Below are positions 7,505 to 13,067 of a stretch of 13,067 nucleotides of DNA, piece by piece. The stretch lies in assembly GCA_004357435.1 (NCBI GenBank), contig SMVS01000008.1:1-13067 (forward strand). The letters are read 5' to 3'. Source of the DNA: Nitrospina sp. (lineage in GTDB: Bacteria > Nitrospinota > Nitrospinia > Nitrospinales > Nitrospinaceae). Within the stretch, counting starts at the first letter, position 1. Each line of letters opens with the position of its first letter. The notes under the pieces were generated by a model that saw only the letters and a program-made list of their open reading frames with translations, searched no databases and was not told the DNA's origin. Position numbers and translations under genes: made by a program.

Positions 7505-7510
7505 CACCTT
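7505..7510 (-). promoter_or_regulatory. Shine-Dalgarno AAGGTG deciding the TTG start of pyrG
   Basis: On the minus strand AAGGTG precedes the TTG at 7500-7498 by 4 nt (6 nt from AAGG). An in-frame stop at 7518-7516 leaves no other start, so pyrG initiates at TTG inside the 30-nt gap after kdsB. Confidence 0.65.
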
Positions 7511-7530
7511 GGCGATTATGGAGAGACTCA

Positions 7531-8307
7531 CTACCTCGAAGTCAAAATTCTCTCAATTTTAACCAGATCCTCTTTGCTGTCAACTCCTATCGAATCATGT
7601 TCGGACTGAACCACTTGGATTGAAAATCCATTTTCCAAAATTCGAAGTTGCTCTAACTTCTCCTTCAGCTCCAATGGAGTTGGACTCATGCGCGTGAATT
7701 CCAAAAGAAAGGACCGTCGATAAGCATACAGGCCAAGGTGTTTGAACACCCCGGCGTGGCCAGGGAAACCACCCGCAGTCGGTTGCGCGCTGAAAGACTG
7801 GGCATCCCGATCATGGGGAATGGGAGACCTCGAAAAGTAAAGCGCCCGGCCTCTCTTATCAACCACCACCTTCACCACATTGGGATCGGCAAGCTCCACC
7901 CGTGAAGTGATCGGAACCATCAGGGTCGATACTGGAACATCCGGATGATCGACCAGGGCCTGTACCACCTGATCAATATTGACCGGCGGCATAAGAGGCT
8001 CATCACCCTGCACATTCACTACAATATCACAATTGAGGTCTGATGCCACCTCAGCAATGCGATCGGACCCGGAAACGTGTTCTGGCGAAGTCATCACCAC
8101 CTTGCCACCAACACCTTCGACCGCATCAAAAATTCTCTGGTCATCGGTCGCCACAATCACATCGGATGCCTGCTTAGCCTGCCGGGCTTGTTCAATCACC
8201 CAGACGATCATGGGTTTTTCACAAATTTCAGCCAAAGGTTTGCCGGGAAACCGCACAGAACCCCACCGGGCAGGAATGACGACGACGACATTAGGCTTGG
8301 CAGTCAT
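7531..8307 (-). CDS. kdsB: 3-deoxy-manno-octulosonate cytidylyltransferase (CMP-Kdo synthetase)
   Basis: This cytosolic enzyme activates Kdo with CTP to give CMP-Kdo, the donor for the inner core of lipopolysaccharide. The 258 residues show the nucleotidyltransferase motif IPARWGSVRFPGKPLA (11-26), the metal and sugar site VNVQGDEP (97-104), FSRSPIP (158-164), LGLYAYRRSFL (191-201) and the closing EKLEQLRILENG and GVDSKEDL (241-248). Length and motifs are normal. The ATG at 8307 is the first start after an upstream in-frame stop, although the RBS is poor. pyrG lies 30 nt downstream in the same direction, so CTP synthesis and CTP use are probably co-transcribed. kdsA, often next in such clusters, is absent because the heme gene lies beyond pyrG. 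Confidence 0.96.
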   Translation of the reverse strand: MTAKPNVVVVIPARWGSVRFPGKPLAEICEKPMIVWVIEQARQAKQASDVIVATDDQRIFDAVEGVGGKVVMTSPEHVSGSDRIAEVASDLNCDIVVNVQGDEPLMPPVNIDQVVQALVDHPDVPVSTLMVPITSRVELADPNVVKVVVDKRGRALYFSRSPIPHDRDAQSFSAQPTAGGFPGHAGVFKHLGLYAYRRSFLLEFTRMSPTPLELKEKLEQLRILENGFSIQVVQSEHDSIGVDSKEDLVKIERILTSR

Positions 8308-8567
8308 GCTGAATAATAAACAGGTTTTAGATAGGCTGGGGATTTCAGTTTACATTCCAAATTTATTACAGGAACCCCGGAGACATGGCTAAAAATTGGT
8401 ATGGAGAGGAGAAGCATCCTGTCCATAAACAATTACATCTGGATTGGAATTATAAACGATTTTACGGGAATAGGGAACGACTCGCGCGATAAGAAAATGA
8501 GCGGGCGGGAAAATATTTTAGTTAAATCAAACGGGAAGCCGGGAGAAACAACGAGCCCACTGAAAAG
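8308..8567. other. Intergenic region between kdsB and the cpoB-like gene
   Basis: The gap holds a minus-strand TATAAT (8449-8454) that could be a -10 box for kdsB-pyrG, giving a leader of about 135 nt. The matching -35 box is weak. I see no convincing terminator after the cpoB-like stop and no RNA gene. The weak 35-residue ORF lies inside. Confidence 0.3.
8385..8492 (+). CDS. Possible 35-aa hydrophilic protein, unrecognised
   Basis: In the 260-bp gap between kdsB and the cpoB-like gene, a 35-codon plus-strand ORF begins MAKNWYGEEKHPVHK and ends NRERLAR followed by TAA. It is rich in charged and aromatic residues (two Trp, three Tyr) and has no membrane segment. Ribosome-binding support is ambiguous: GGAG is only 2 nt from the ATG and AGGA is 11 nt away. 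It would be divergent from kdsB and convergent with the cpoB-like gene. The protein-like composition is the main argument; it may be chance. Confidence 0.25.
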   Translation: MAKNWYGEEKHPVHKQLHLDWNYKRFYGNRERLAR

Positions 8568-9554
8568 CTATTTGATTTCCATCAATTGCCGCTCGATTTT
8601 TTTCCGAATATCTGAGGGCGGGTTGGTCCTCAATGCAACGTCCAATATGTCCAGCGCTTTTCCCGTATCCCCCTTTTTTTGATAGGAGACGCCCATCAAA
8701 AATCTGGAGTCGTGTACCTTGTTGCCGTCCGGGTACTGGTCCATAACACCTTGAAATTGCGCAATAGCATCGTCATACAACCCGAGCTTCAGGTAATTAC
8801 TGCCAATCCAAAACAAAATATTATCCTTCAAGTCCTCCGGCGGATTTTTCAAGGACAATTCCTGAAACATCAGGAGCGATTCCTCAAAATTTCCAGACCG
8901 ATACCGGGCCAAAGCCTGATTGTACTCGCCCGGTGTTTTGGAAGCGCCTTTGCCCACTCGGCGCGATTTCCTGGGGGTGGGTCGGACCTCCCGTGACGTG
9001 GGTCTGGCTTGTTTCAATCGGCTGATTTCGTCGGCCAAGCGGTTGACTTCTTCCCTCAAACTGGCAACTTCCGGCTCAAGACTCTGCGATTGCTCCGAAT
9101 GGGTGGCCAGGGAATTTTGCAGGCTGTCCTGGGTAGCGATCAAACGAGGTTCCATGGTCTGAATAATTTCCTGTAATTCCCGGACCCTGCTGATGAGAAC
9201 TTCCTGCTGTCCCTGAAGGATTTCAACATCCGCTTTCAACTCATCCTGGTCTGTTTTTTGATCCACACTGACGAAACCGCTGGCATCGGTAGGATCACCA
9301 TCAAAAAAATTACTCCCCGGACTCTTCGCTACCGACAAATCAGTGTCGTCAGCAAAAAAATCGTCTTCCGCGGTGGACCGGGAATCGGCATCGGCAAAAT
9401 CCTTATCCAGATCAGCGCCGAACTCCTCCTCAAAAGCCAAGTCGTCATCATCGCCTTTATCGCCCCAAGGCAGGATACTGCACCCCCCAAGTGACAGACT
9501 GAATGCCAACAGGAAAACGGAAGCCCATGAGACGTATTTTTTAAGGAAAGACAT
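8568..9554 (-). CDS. CpoB/YbgF-like outer-membrane lipoprotein with coiled coil and TPR domain
   Basis: This 328-residue lipoprotein has a signal peptide ending in the lipobox LGGC (Cys25). Ser at +2 favours outer-membrane sorting. A strongly acidic linker (about 31-95, many Asp/Glu) follows, then a coiled coil (about 102-182) and a basic Pro/Arg/Lys hinge (184-206). The YbgF/CpoB-type TPR domain (about 207-328) includes YNQALARYRSGNFEESLLMF and FWIGSNYLKLGLYDDAIAQF. In enterobacteria CpoB is a soluble periplasmic partner of Tol-Pal and PBP1b. Here it is lipid-anchored and no tol or pal gene is adjacent, so a role in envelope constriction or peptidoglycan is inferred by family only. A TTG 12 nt upstream (9566-9564) is in frame, but the ATG at 9554 has GGAG 6 nt before it and gives the more typical signal peptide, so I chose it. 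Confidence 0.85.
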   Translation of the reverse strand: MSFLKKYVSWASVFLLAFSLSLGGCSILPWGDKGDDDDLAFEEEFGADLDKDFADADSRSTAEDDFFADDTDLSVAKSPGSNFFDGDPTDASGFVSVDQKTDQDELKADVEILQGQQEVLISRVRELQEIIQTMEPRLIATQDSLQNSLATHSEQSQSLEPEVASLREEVNRLADEISRLKQARPTSREVRPTPRKSRRVGKGASKTPGEYNQALARYRSGNFEESLLMFQELSLKNPPEDLKDNILFWIGSNYLKLGLYDDAIAQFQGVMDQYPDGNKVHDSRFLMGVSYQKKGDTGKALDILDVALRTNPPSDIRKKIERQLMEIK

Positions 9555-9560
9555 GGCCTG

Positions 9561-9564
9561 CTCC
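9561..9564 (-). promoter_or_regulatory. Shine-Dalgarno GGAG deciding the ATG start of the cpoB-like gene
   Basis: GGAG lies 6 nt before the ATG at 9554 on the minus strand and overlaps the competing upstream TTG. That TTG has no RBS of its own, so initiation at the ATG is preferred. Confidence 0.65.
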
Positions 9565-9606
9565 AAAGTGACCGGAGGTCAATGTTCAGGTATAATTTTG
9601 AGGTCA

Positions 9607-9635
9607 ATCATACCATAAAACATATAAAATGTTAA
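9607..9635 (-). promoter_or_regulatory. Strong sigma70-type promoter of the cpoB-like gene
   Basis: Reading the minus strand, TTAACA (9635-9630; 5 of 6 to TTGACA) is followed by exactly 17 nt and TATGAT (9612-9607; 5 of 6 to TATAAT). Transcription would start near 9600, giving a leader of about 45 nt before the ATG at 9554. A/T-tract repeats sit directly upstream of the -35 box, at the position of an UP element. Confidence 0.7.
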
Positions 9636-9669
9636 AATTTAAACAAATTTAAACAAATTTAATAAATTT
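9635..9669. repeat. Helically phased AAATTT tracts (10-bp period)
   Basis: Four AAATTT hexamers start at 9635, 9645, 9655 and 9664. The first two belong to an exact 10-bp tandem unit, AAATTTAAAC. Spacing of one helical turn predicts intrinsic curvature. The array overlaps the end of the -35 box and spans the UP-element zone of the cpoB-like promoter; it also lies just beyond the 3' end of the cysteine desulfurase gene. Confidence 0.7.
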
Positions 9670-9688
9670 ATGTAAATACAGGGTGATT

Positions 9689-10849
9689 TCAGGAAACAAC
9701 CGCCACCTTTTGGCGAATGTCCCCAACCAGACGCTTCAAACAATCCACCACCCGGTGGATCTCCTGCTCCGTATTGTTCCGGCCCAAACTTATCCGAATG
9801 ATCTGGTTGATTTTATCCGCCGCCACCTGCATGGCCCGCAAACCATCTGAAGGGGAGATGGACCCGGAACTGCAGGCCGTCCCGGTGGAAACACAGATGC
9901 CTTCCAGATCCAGCCGGATCATCAGAGTCTGGCCTTCCACCCCCTCAAACCCCAGGCTAACGGTATTGGGTAGACACTCATCGGGATGGCCAAAAAATTC
10001 CACGCCCGCCAGGTTATCCTGAATTCCAGCGATCAATTGCTTGCGCAATGCCTTCAAATGCGACGAATCATCGTCCAACCCAACCCGTGCGATATCGGCC
10101 GCCACGCCGAACCCAACGATAGCGGGGACATTTTCCGTACCGCCACGCCGCTTCTTCTCCTGCCCGCCCCCCGCCACCAGCGGCACCAGAGCCGGGCATC
10201 CTTTCTTTATGTAAAGCGCGCCCACGCCCTTGGGACCATACATTTTGTGCGAGGATAACGAAAGCATATCCACTGGCAGGTCAGCGACCTGCACCGGTAT
10301 CTTGGCAACGCTTTGAACCGCGTCGGTGTGGAACAACACTCCGCGCTCACGGGCCAATTCCCCGATTGCCTGGATGGGTTGAAGCGTGCCGACTTCGCTG
10401 TTGGCGTGCTGAATGGTGATCAAAATTGTTTTTTCCGTGATGACTTCCTGGAGATGCGCCAGATCAATTTTGCCATAACGGTCCACCGAAACGGTATCGA
10501 TCTCAAACCCCTGCCTGGCCAATTCCGCACAGGCGTTCAAGATAGCCGGATGCTCGGTTTTGCAGGTCAGGATATGGTTGCCTTTACCGCGAAGCGCCTG
10601 CGCGACACCGTAAACGGCCATGTTGTCCGACTCGGTACCGCCGCTGGTGAACACAATTTCTCCAGGGTGCGCCTGGAGAAGGGCCGCCACCTGCTCGCGG
10701 GCTTCATCCATTTTCACACGGGCTTCCCGCCCCTTCGAATGACTGCTCGAAGGGTTCCCAAATGAATCTCCGTAAAAAGGAAGCATCGCCTCCAAAACCT
10801 TGGGATGAACCGGAGTGGTGGCGTTATGATCCAAATAAATTGAATTCAT
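9689..10849 (-). CDS. Cysteine desulfurase (NifS/IscS class, group I)
   Basis: This PLP enzyme takes sulfur from cysteine as an enzyme-bound persulfide and releases alanine, feeding Fe-S cluster, thiamine, tRNA thiolation or lipoyl pathways. The 386 residues carry the opening IYLDHNATTPVHP, TEHPAIL (His100), HTDAVQS (Asp176), the PLP lysine in SSHKMYGPKG (Lys202), RRGGTEN (235-241) and the mobile catalytic cysteine in STGTACSSGS (Cys326). The active-site loop is of the long group I type. NifS versus IscS cannot be decided, because neither iscU, nifU nor iscR is in the window. The gene lies 112 nt downstream of cysE in the same direction, so the pair makes cysteine precursor and then draws sulfur from cysteine. 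LipA in this same window is an Fe-S consumer. Confidence 0.95.
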   Translation of the reverse strand: MNSIYLDHNATTPVHPKVLEAMLPFYGDSFGNPSSSHSKGREARVKMDEAREQVAALLQAHPGEIVFTSGGTESDNMAVYGVAQALRGKGNHILTCKTEHPAILNACAELARQGFEIDTVSVDRYGKIDLAHLQEVITEKTILITIQHANSEVGTLQPIQAIGELARERGVLFHTDAVQSVAKIPVQVADLPVDMLSLSSHKMYGPKGVGALYIKKGCPALVPLVAGGGQEKKRRGGTENVPAIVGFGVAADIARVGLDDDSSHLKALRKQLIAGIQDNLAGVEFFGHPDECLPNTVSLGFEGVEGQTLMIRLDLEGICVSTGTACSSGSISPSDGLRAMQVAADKINQIIRISLGRNNTEQEIHRVVDCLKRLVGDIRQKVAVVS

Positions 10850-10961
10850 GGAACCCGTTGAATGGGTGATATAAAGTTTTTAAATCAGGATCGACTGGAA
10901 GTGTCACCTGGACTGTTTTTCAAATGAATGAAGGAAGGAAGGCGATGGAATGGAGCCTTTC

Positions 10962-11702
10962 TCAAGTTTCGTTGGAAGCTTTTTTTAGAGCCACCTTTTT
11001 ATTCAGAGGAACTGGCTGAGGAGGAACAGGAGTTTCTTTTTCCAAGGTTTTAATGCCGATGGCTTCCTTCAAGTTTCGAATGTCGCGTTCCATTTGAGGC
11101 AACCGGTCCAAAACGCATTCGATGGCTTGAGCCATCGGATCTTCCAGAAATACCTCTTCACTGTCCTCAAAATCAGCGGAAATCCCTGAAAACACCACCC
11201 GGCCGGGAACACCGATCACGGTAGAATATTCCGGAACGGATTGCACCACCACCGATCCTGAACCTATTTTGGAATTGTTGCCGACCTTGACCGGCCCCAA
11301 CACTTGCGCTCCAGCGCCAATCACCACATTGTTGCCAATAGTGGGGTGGCGCTTGCCCTTTTTCATGCTGAGGCCACCCAGCGTGGTGCCGTGATACATG
11401 AACACATTGTCACCAATTTCAGAGGTTTCCCCAATGACCACACCCATTCCGTGATCGATAAAAAACTTCCGCCCTATTTTAGCGGCAGGGTGAATCTCAA
11501 TGCCGGTCAGCCATCGCGCTATGTAGGAGAACGCGCGGGCAACCAATTTTATGCGGTGGTTCCACAGCCAATGATTGACCCGGTAAACCAGCAAAGCATG
11601 GACGCCGGGATAACACAGCAACACCTCCAGCGGATGCCGGGCCGCCGGATCTTTCACCATGGCTTCCATAACGTCTTCTTTAAATTGTTCTAGTATAGAC
11701 AT
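10962..11702 (-). CDS. cysE: Serine O-acetyltransferase
   Basis: This cytosolic enzyme makes O-acetylserine from serine and acetyl-CoA, the committed step of cysteine synthesis. The 246 residues are of the shorter EpsC-like form: a helical N-terminal part (1 to about 65) and a left-handed beta-helix of hexapeptide repeats (about 68-170). The family signature IHPAAKIGRKFFIDHG is at 70-85 with catalytic Asp83-His84, followed by VVIGETSEIGDNV and TTLGG (106-110). The C-terminal tail (about 218-246) is rich in Pro and Lys and ends in Thr, not in the Ile that docks into O-acetylserine sulfhydrylase in CysE proteins known to form the cysteine synthase complex. GAGGG lies 4 nt before the ATG. The gene sits behind its own TATAAT and downstream of an intrinsic terminator. 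Confidence 0.96.
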   Translation of the reverse strand: MSILEQFKEDVMEAMVKDPAARHPLEVLLCYPGVHALLVYRVNHWLWNHRIKLVARAFSYIARWLTGIEIHPAAKIGRKFFIDHGMGVVIGETSEIGDNVFMYHGTTLGGLSMKKGKRHPTIGNNVVIGAGAQVLGPVKVGNNSKIGSGSVVVQSVPEYSTVIGVPGRVVFSGISADFEDSEEVFLEDPMAQAIECVLDRLPQMERDIRNLKEAIGIKTLEKETPVPPQPVPLNKKVALKKASNET

Positions 11703-11740
11703 AAAGCCCTCTAATTAACCGGAACTCCTTGTAGAATTGC

Positions 11741-11746
11741 ATTATA
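11741..11746 (-). promoter_or_regulatory. -10 box (TATAAT) for cysE and the cysteine desulfurase gene
   Basis: A perfect TATAAT on the minus strand lies 38 nt upstream of the cysE ATG, between the terminator at 11772-11814 and the gene. The -35 region is pyrimidine-rich and matches poorly. Position and isolation by the terminator make it a good candidate for the cysE-desulfurase unit. Confidence 0.5.
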
Positions 11747-11771
11747 TCTTGTTTCGCCGGGCAAAAGGAAC

Positions 11772-11814
11772 AAAAAAACCCCGACCGGAATATCCCCATG
11801 TTCCATCGAGGTTT
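11772..11814 (-). terminator. Rho-independent terminator after the glycine-zipper gene
   Basis: Read on the minus strand, AAACC, CGA and GGAA pair with TTCC, TCG and GGTTT around a 10-nt loop, with small internal mismatches. Seven T bases (11778-11772) end the structure. It lies about 50 nt beyond the stop codon of the gene at 11867 and ends the scpA transcription unit. Confidence 0.75.
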
Positions 11815-11866
11815 GGATTGGCTCACTCGATCACCCTGGCCGGGTTCAAGAGGTTGTCAAAATCGG

Positions 11867-12265
11867 TTAATTTATAACATTATGACCCCGATTCCGCATA
11901 CAATTCCTATAAGCCCCAACGTAGCGTTGTTCGGCATTCATCTCGCCCTGCACGCCACCGCCAACAGCCCCTGCAGTAGCTCCAAGCACCATCCCGGTAC
12001 CGGTATGCCCCGTCACGGCACCAAAAAATCCCCCCACTACCGCCCCCAATGCGCCTCCCATTAGGATCCCGTGAGCGGTTTCATCGGAATGGTATCTGTA
12101 GGCCTCGCGAGCCAAATACCGGCATTCGTACAGGTCCTGATCAATACGGTCAGCACGTTCATCGCCATAGGGGTCCAATGTGGGTGTGTAGTGACTATAA
12201 CTGGCACAGCCGGAGACCAGCACCATGACCATCAATCCCCACAAACAATTTTTGATCCACATCAT
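11867..12265 (-). CDS. Glycine-zipper lipoprotein
   Basis: This 132-residue envelope protein has a short lipoprotein signal with lipobox LVSGC (Cys20; Ala at +2). A polar region (21-64) contains YECRYLAREA. A glycine zipper (about 66-107) follows with GILMGGALGAVVGGFFGAVTG and GATAGAVGGG-type repeats, and the C-terminal motif YRNCMRNRGHNVIN closes it. It resembles the widespread YMGG/17-kDa-antigen-like group, whose role is unclear but which is thought to insert into or act on the outer membrane. Cys48 and Cys122 could pair in the periplasm. Two adjacent ATGs open the gene; neither has a strong RBS. It starts 20 nt after scpA and is probably co-transcribed with it. No specific function can be assigned. 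Confidence 0.85.
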   Translation of the reverse strand: MMWIKNCLWGLMVMVLVSGCASYSHYTPTLDPYGDERADRIDQDLYECRYLAREAYRYHSDETAHGILMGGALGAVVGGFFGAVTGHTGTGMVLGATAGAVGGGVQGEMNAEQRYVGAYRNCMRNRGHNVIN

Positions 12266-12285
12266 TTTTGAATGCTCTAAAAAGC

Positions 12286-13062
12286 TCAGGAAATATCCAT
12301 TTCGGATTCGGTATCCTGAAAAATTTTCATGGCTTCCTGCTGGCTTGCGCGGTCCGAGGTCAGATAAATTCTTATCGTCTGATAAGGATCGATTTGCTGA
12401 ACTCGAACAAGATTCATGCGCATCAACTCAAGGAGAGCCAAAAACGTGGCAATCACTTCTGGTTGCGTGTGGCTATCCTCGAACAAGGCCTCAAAAGTCA
12501 TGCTGTCCCGCTCGTTCAACACATTGAGCACTCGCTCGATTCTTTCTGAGACGGAAAGAGTGGTGATCTTTATTTCGTAATCCTTACGAAACGATTTTTG
12601 TTCCAGCACTTTCTTAAAAGCGCTGAACAAATCAAAAACCGAAGTGTCCACCAAGTCTTCTTCCTGATCATCCTCCAGGAACATCTCCTGACCCCGGGAA
12701 AAAATCTGTTGCCGGTCAATCTCCCGTTCCCGCAATTTGGACGCGACACTTTTGTATCGCTGATATTCCAAAAGCCTGCGAGTCAATTCGGCTCTGGGGT
12801 CTTCCCCTTCTTCCCCACCCTCCTCGCCCGGTGGCGCCGGCAAGAGTTCCTTGGATTTAATCCGGGCCAGTTCCGCCGCCATGACCAGGTAATCGCCAGC
12901 CAACTCCAGGTTCATGTCCTCCATCATTTCGATGTATTCCAGATACTGGCGCGTCACGTCCACCAGAGGAATGTCGTAGATATCTATTTTCTGCTCTTTG
13001 ATCAAATGCAGAAGAAGATCCAGAGGGCCTTCAAAAATATCGAGTTTGAGTTGATAGGTCAT
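12286..13062 (-). CDS. scpA: Segregation and condensation protein A
   Basis: ScpA is the kleisin subunit that bridges the heads of the SMC dimer and, with ScpB, drives chromosome compaction and segregation. The 258 residues show the N-terminal SMC-neck-binding part with FEGPLDLLLHLI (10-21), IDIYDIPLVDVTRQYLEYI, and LAGDYLVMAAELARIKSKELLP (54-75). An acidic low-complexity linker (79-90) follows, then LTRRLLEYQRYK (93-104). The C-terminal winged helix that contacts the other SMC head runs about 170-235, with FLALLELMR and VQQIDPYQTIRI. Length is normal and the ATG lies 5 nt inside the window edge, so the gene is complete but its RBS is off the window. scpB, usually next downstream, is not there; the glycine-zipper gene follows instead. 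Confidence 0.95.
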   Translation of the reverse strand: MTYQLKLDIFEGPLDLLLHLIKEQKIDIYDIPLVDVTRQYLEYIEMMEDMNLELAGDYLVMAAELARIKSKELLPAPPGEEGGEEGEDPRAELTRRLLEYQRYKSVASKLREREIDRQQIFSRGQEMFLEDDQEEDLVDTSVFDLFSAFKKVLEQKSFRKDYEIKITTLSVSERIERVLNVLNERDSMTFEALFEDSHTQPEVIATFLALLELMRMNLVRVQQIDPYQTIRIYLTSDRASQQEAMKIFQDTESEMDIS

Positions 13063-13067
13063 GAGAA

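Noticed and set aside
8306..8430. Minus-strand ORF of about 40 codons overlapping the kdsB ATG as ATGA
   Set aside because: The overlap looks like translational coupling, but there is no RBS and the residues are not protein-like; probably chance.
8401..8682. 93-residue plus-strand ORF between kdsB and the cpoB-like gene
   Set aside because: Its second half is the antisense of the cpoB-like TPR domain, it has no clear RBS, and the translation shows no recognisable pattern.
9554..9566. Upstream TTG as the start of the cpoB-like gene
   Set aside because: The GGAG motif overlaps this TTG and is correctly spaced for the ATG at 9554; the TTG itself has no RBS.

Overview
The window reads as an ordinary chromosomal stretch of a Gram-negative bacterium. 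The envelope genes (an LptF-type lipopolysaccharide exporter subunit, KdsB for Kdo activation, and two lipobox lipoproteins) require an outer membrane. A secreted two-heme c-type protein points to a respiratory lifestyle. ScpA rather than MukF, a stand-alone proline dehydrogenase and an EpsC-size CysE argue against a gammaproteobacterium. The mix resembles Nitrospinota or deltaproteobacterial genomes, but I infer this from gene content only and cannot fix the phylum. There is no sign of a phage, IS element, CRISPR array, tRNA or rRNA.

Layout, left to right. 1-693 (+): 3' part of an OppF/DppF-type peptide ABC transporter ATPase, with its Walker A lying off the window. 694-996: intergenic, but with a likely 30-residue membrane peptide gene on the minus strand (723-815). 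997-1863 (+): proline dehydrogenase, converging on lipA (1880-2764, -; TTG start). 2890-4071 (+): LptF/LptG-family permease. 4214-4663 (+): two-CBS-domain protein, preceded by a 20-bp inverted repeat. 4772-5872 (+): exported protein made of two tandem Tll0287-like (DUF3365) heme domains. It converges on pyrG with a 3-base overlap of stop codons. 5869-8307 (-): kdsB then pyrG, a plausible operon linking CTP synthesis to CMP-Kdo synthesis. 8308-8567: intergenic, with a weak 35-residue ORF candidate. 8568-9554 (-): CpoB/YbgF-like lipoprotein behind a strong predicted promoter with helically phased AAATTT tracts. 9689-11702 (-): cysE then a NifS/IscS cysteine desulfurase, a cysteine-to-sulfur unit. 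11772-11814 (-): a clear intrinsic terminator that isolates cysE from the next genes. 11867-13062 (-): scpA followed closely by a glycine-zipper lipoprotein gene.

Most genes are core housekeeping or envelope functions in short, strand-alternating transcription units. The most distinctive items are the duplicated heme-domain protein, the phased A/T promoter of the cpoB-like gene, the Gln-to-His change beside the CTP synthase glutaminase nucleophile, and the small peptide gene at 723-815. I see no clearly new multi-gene system.
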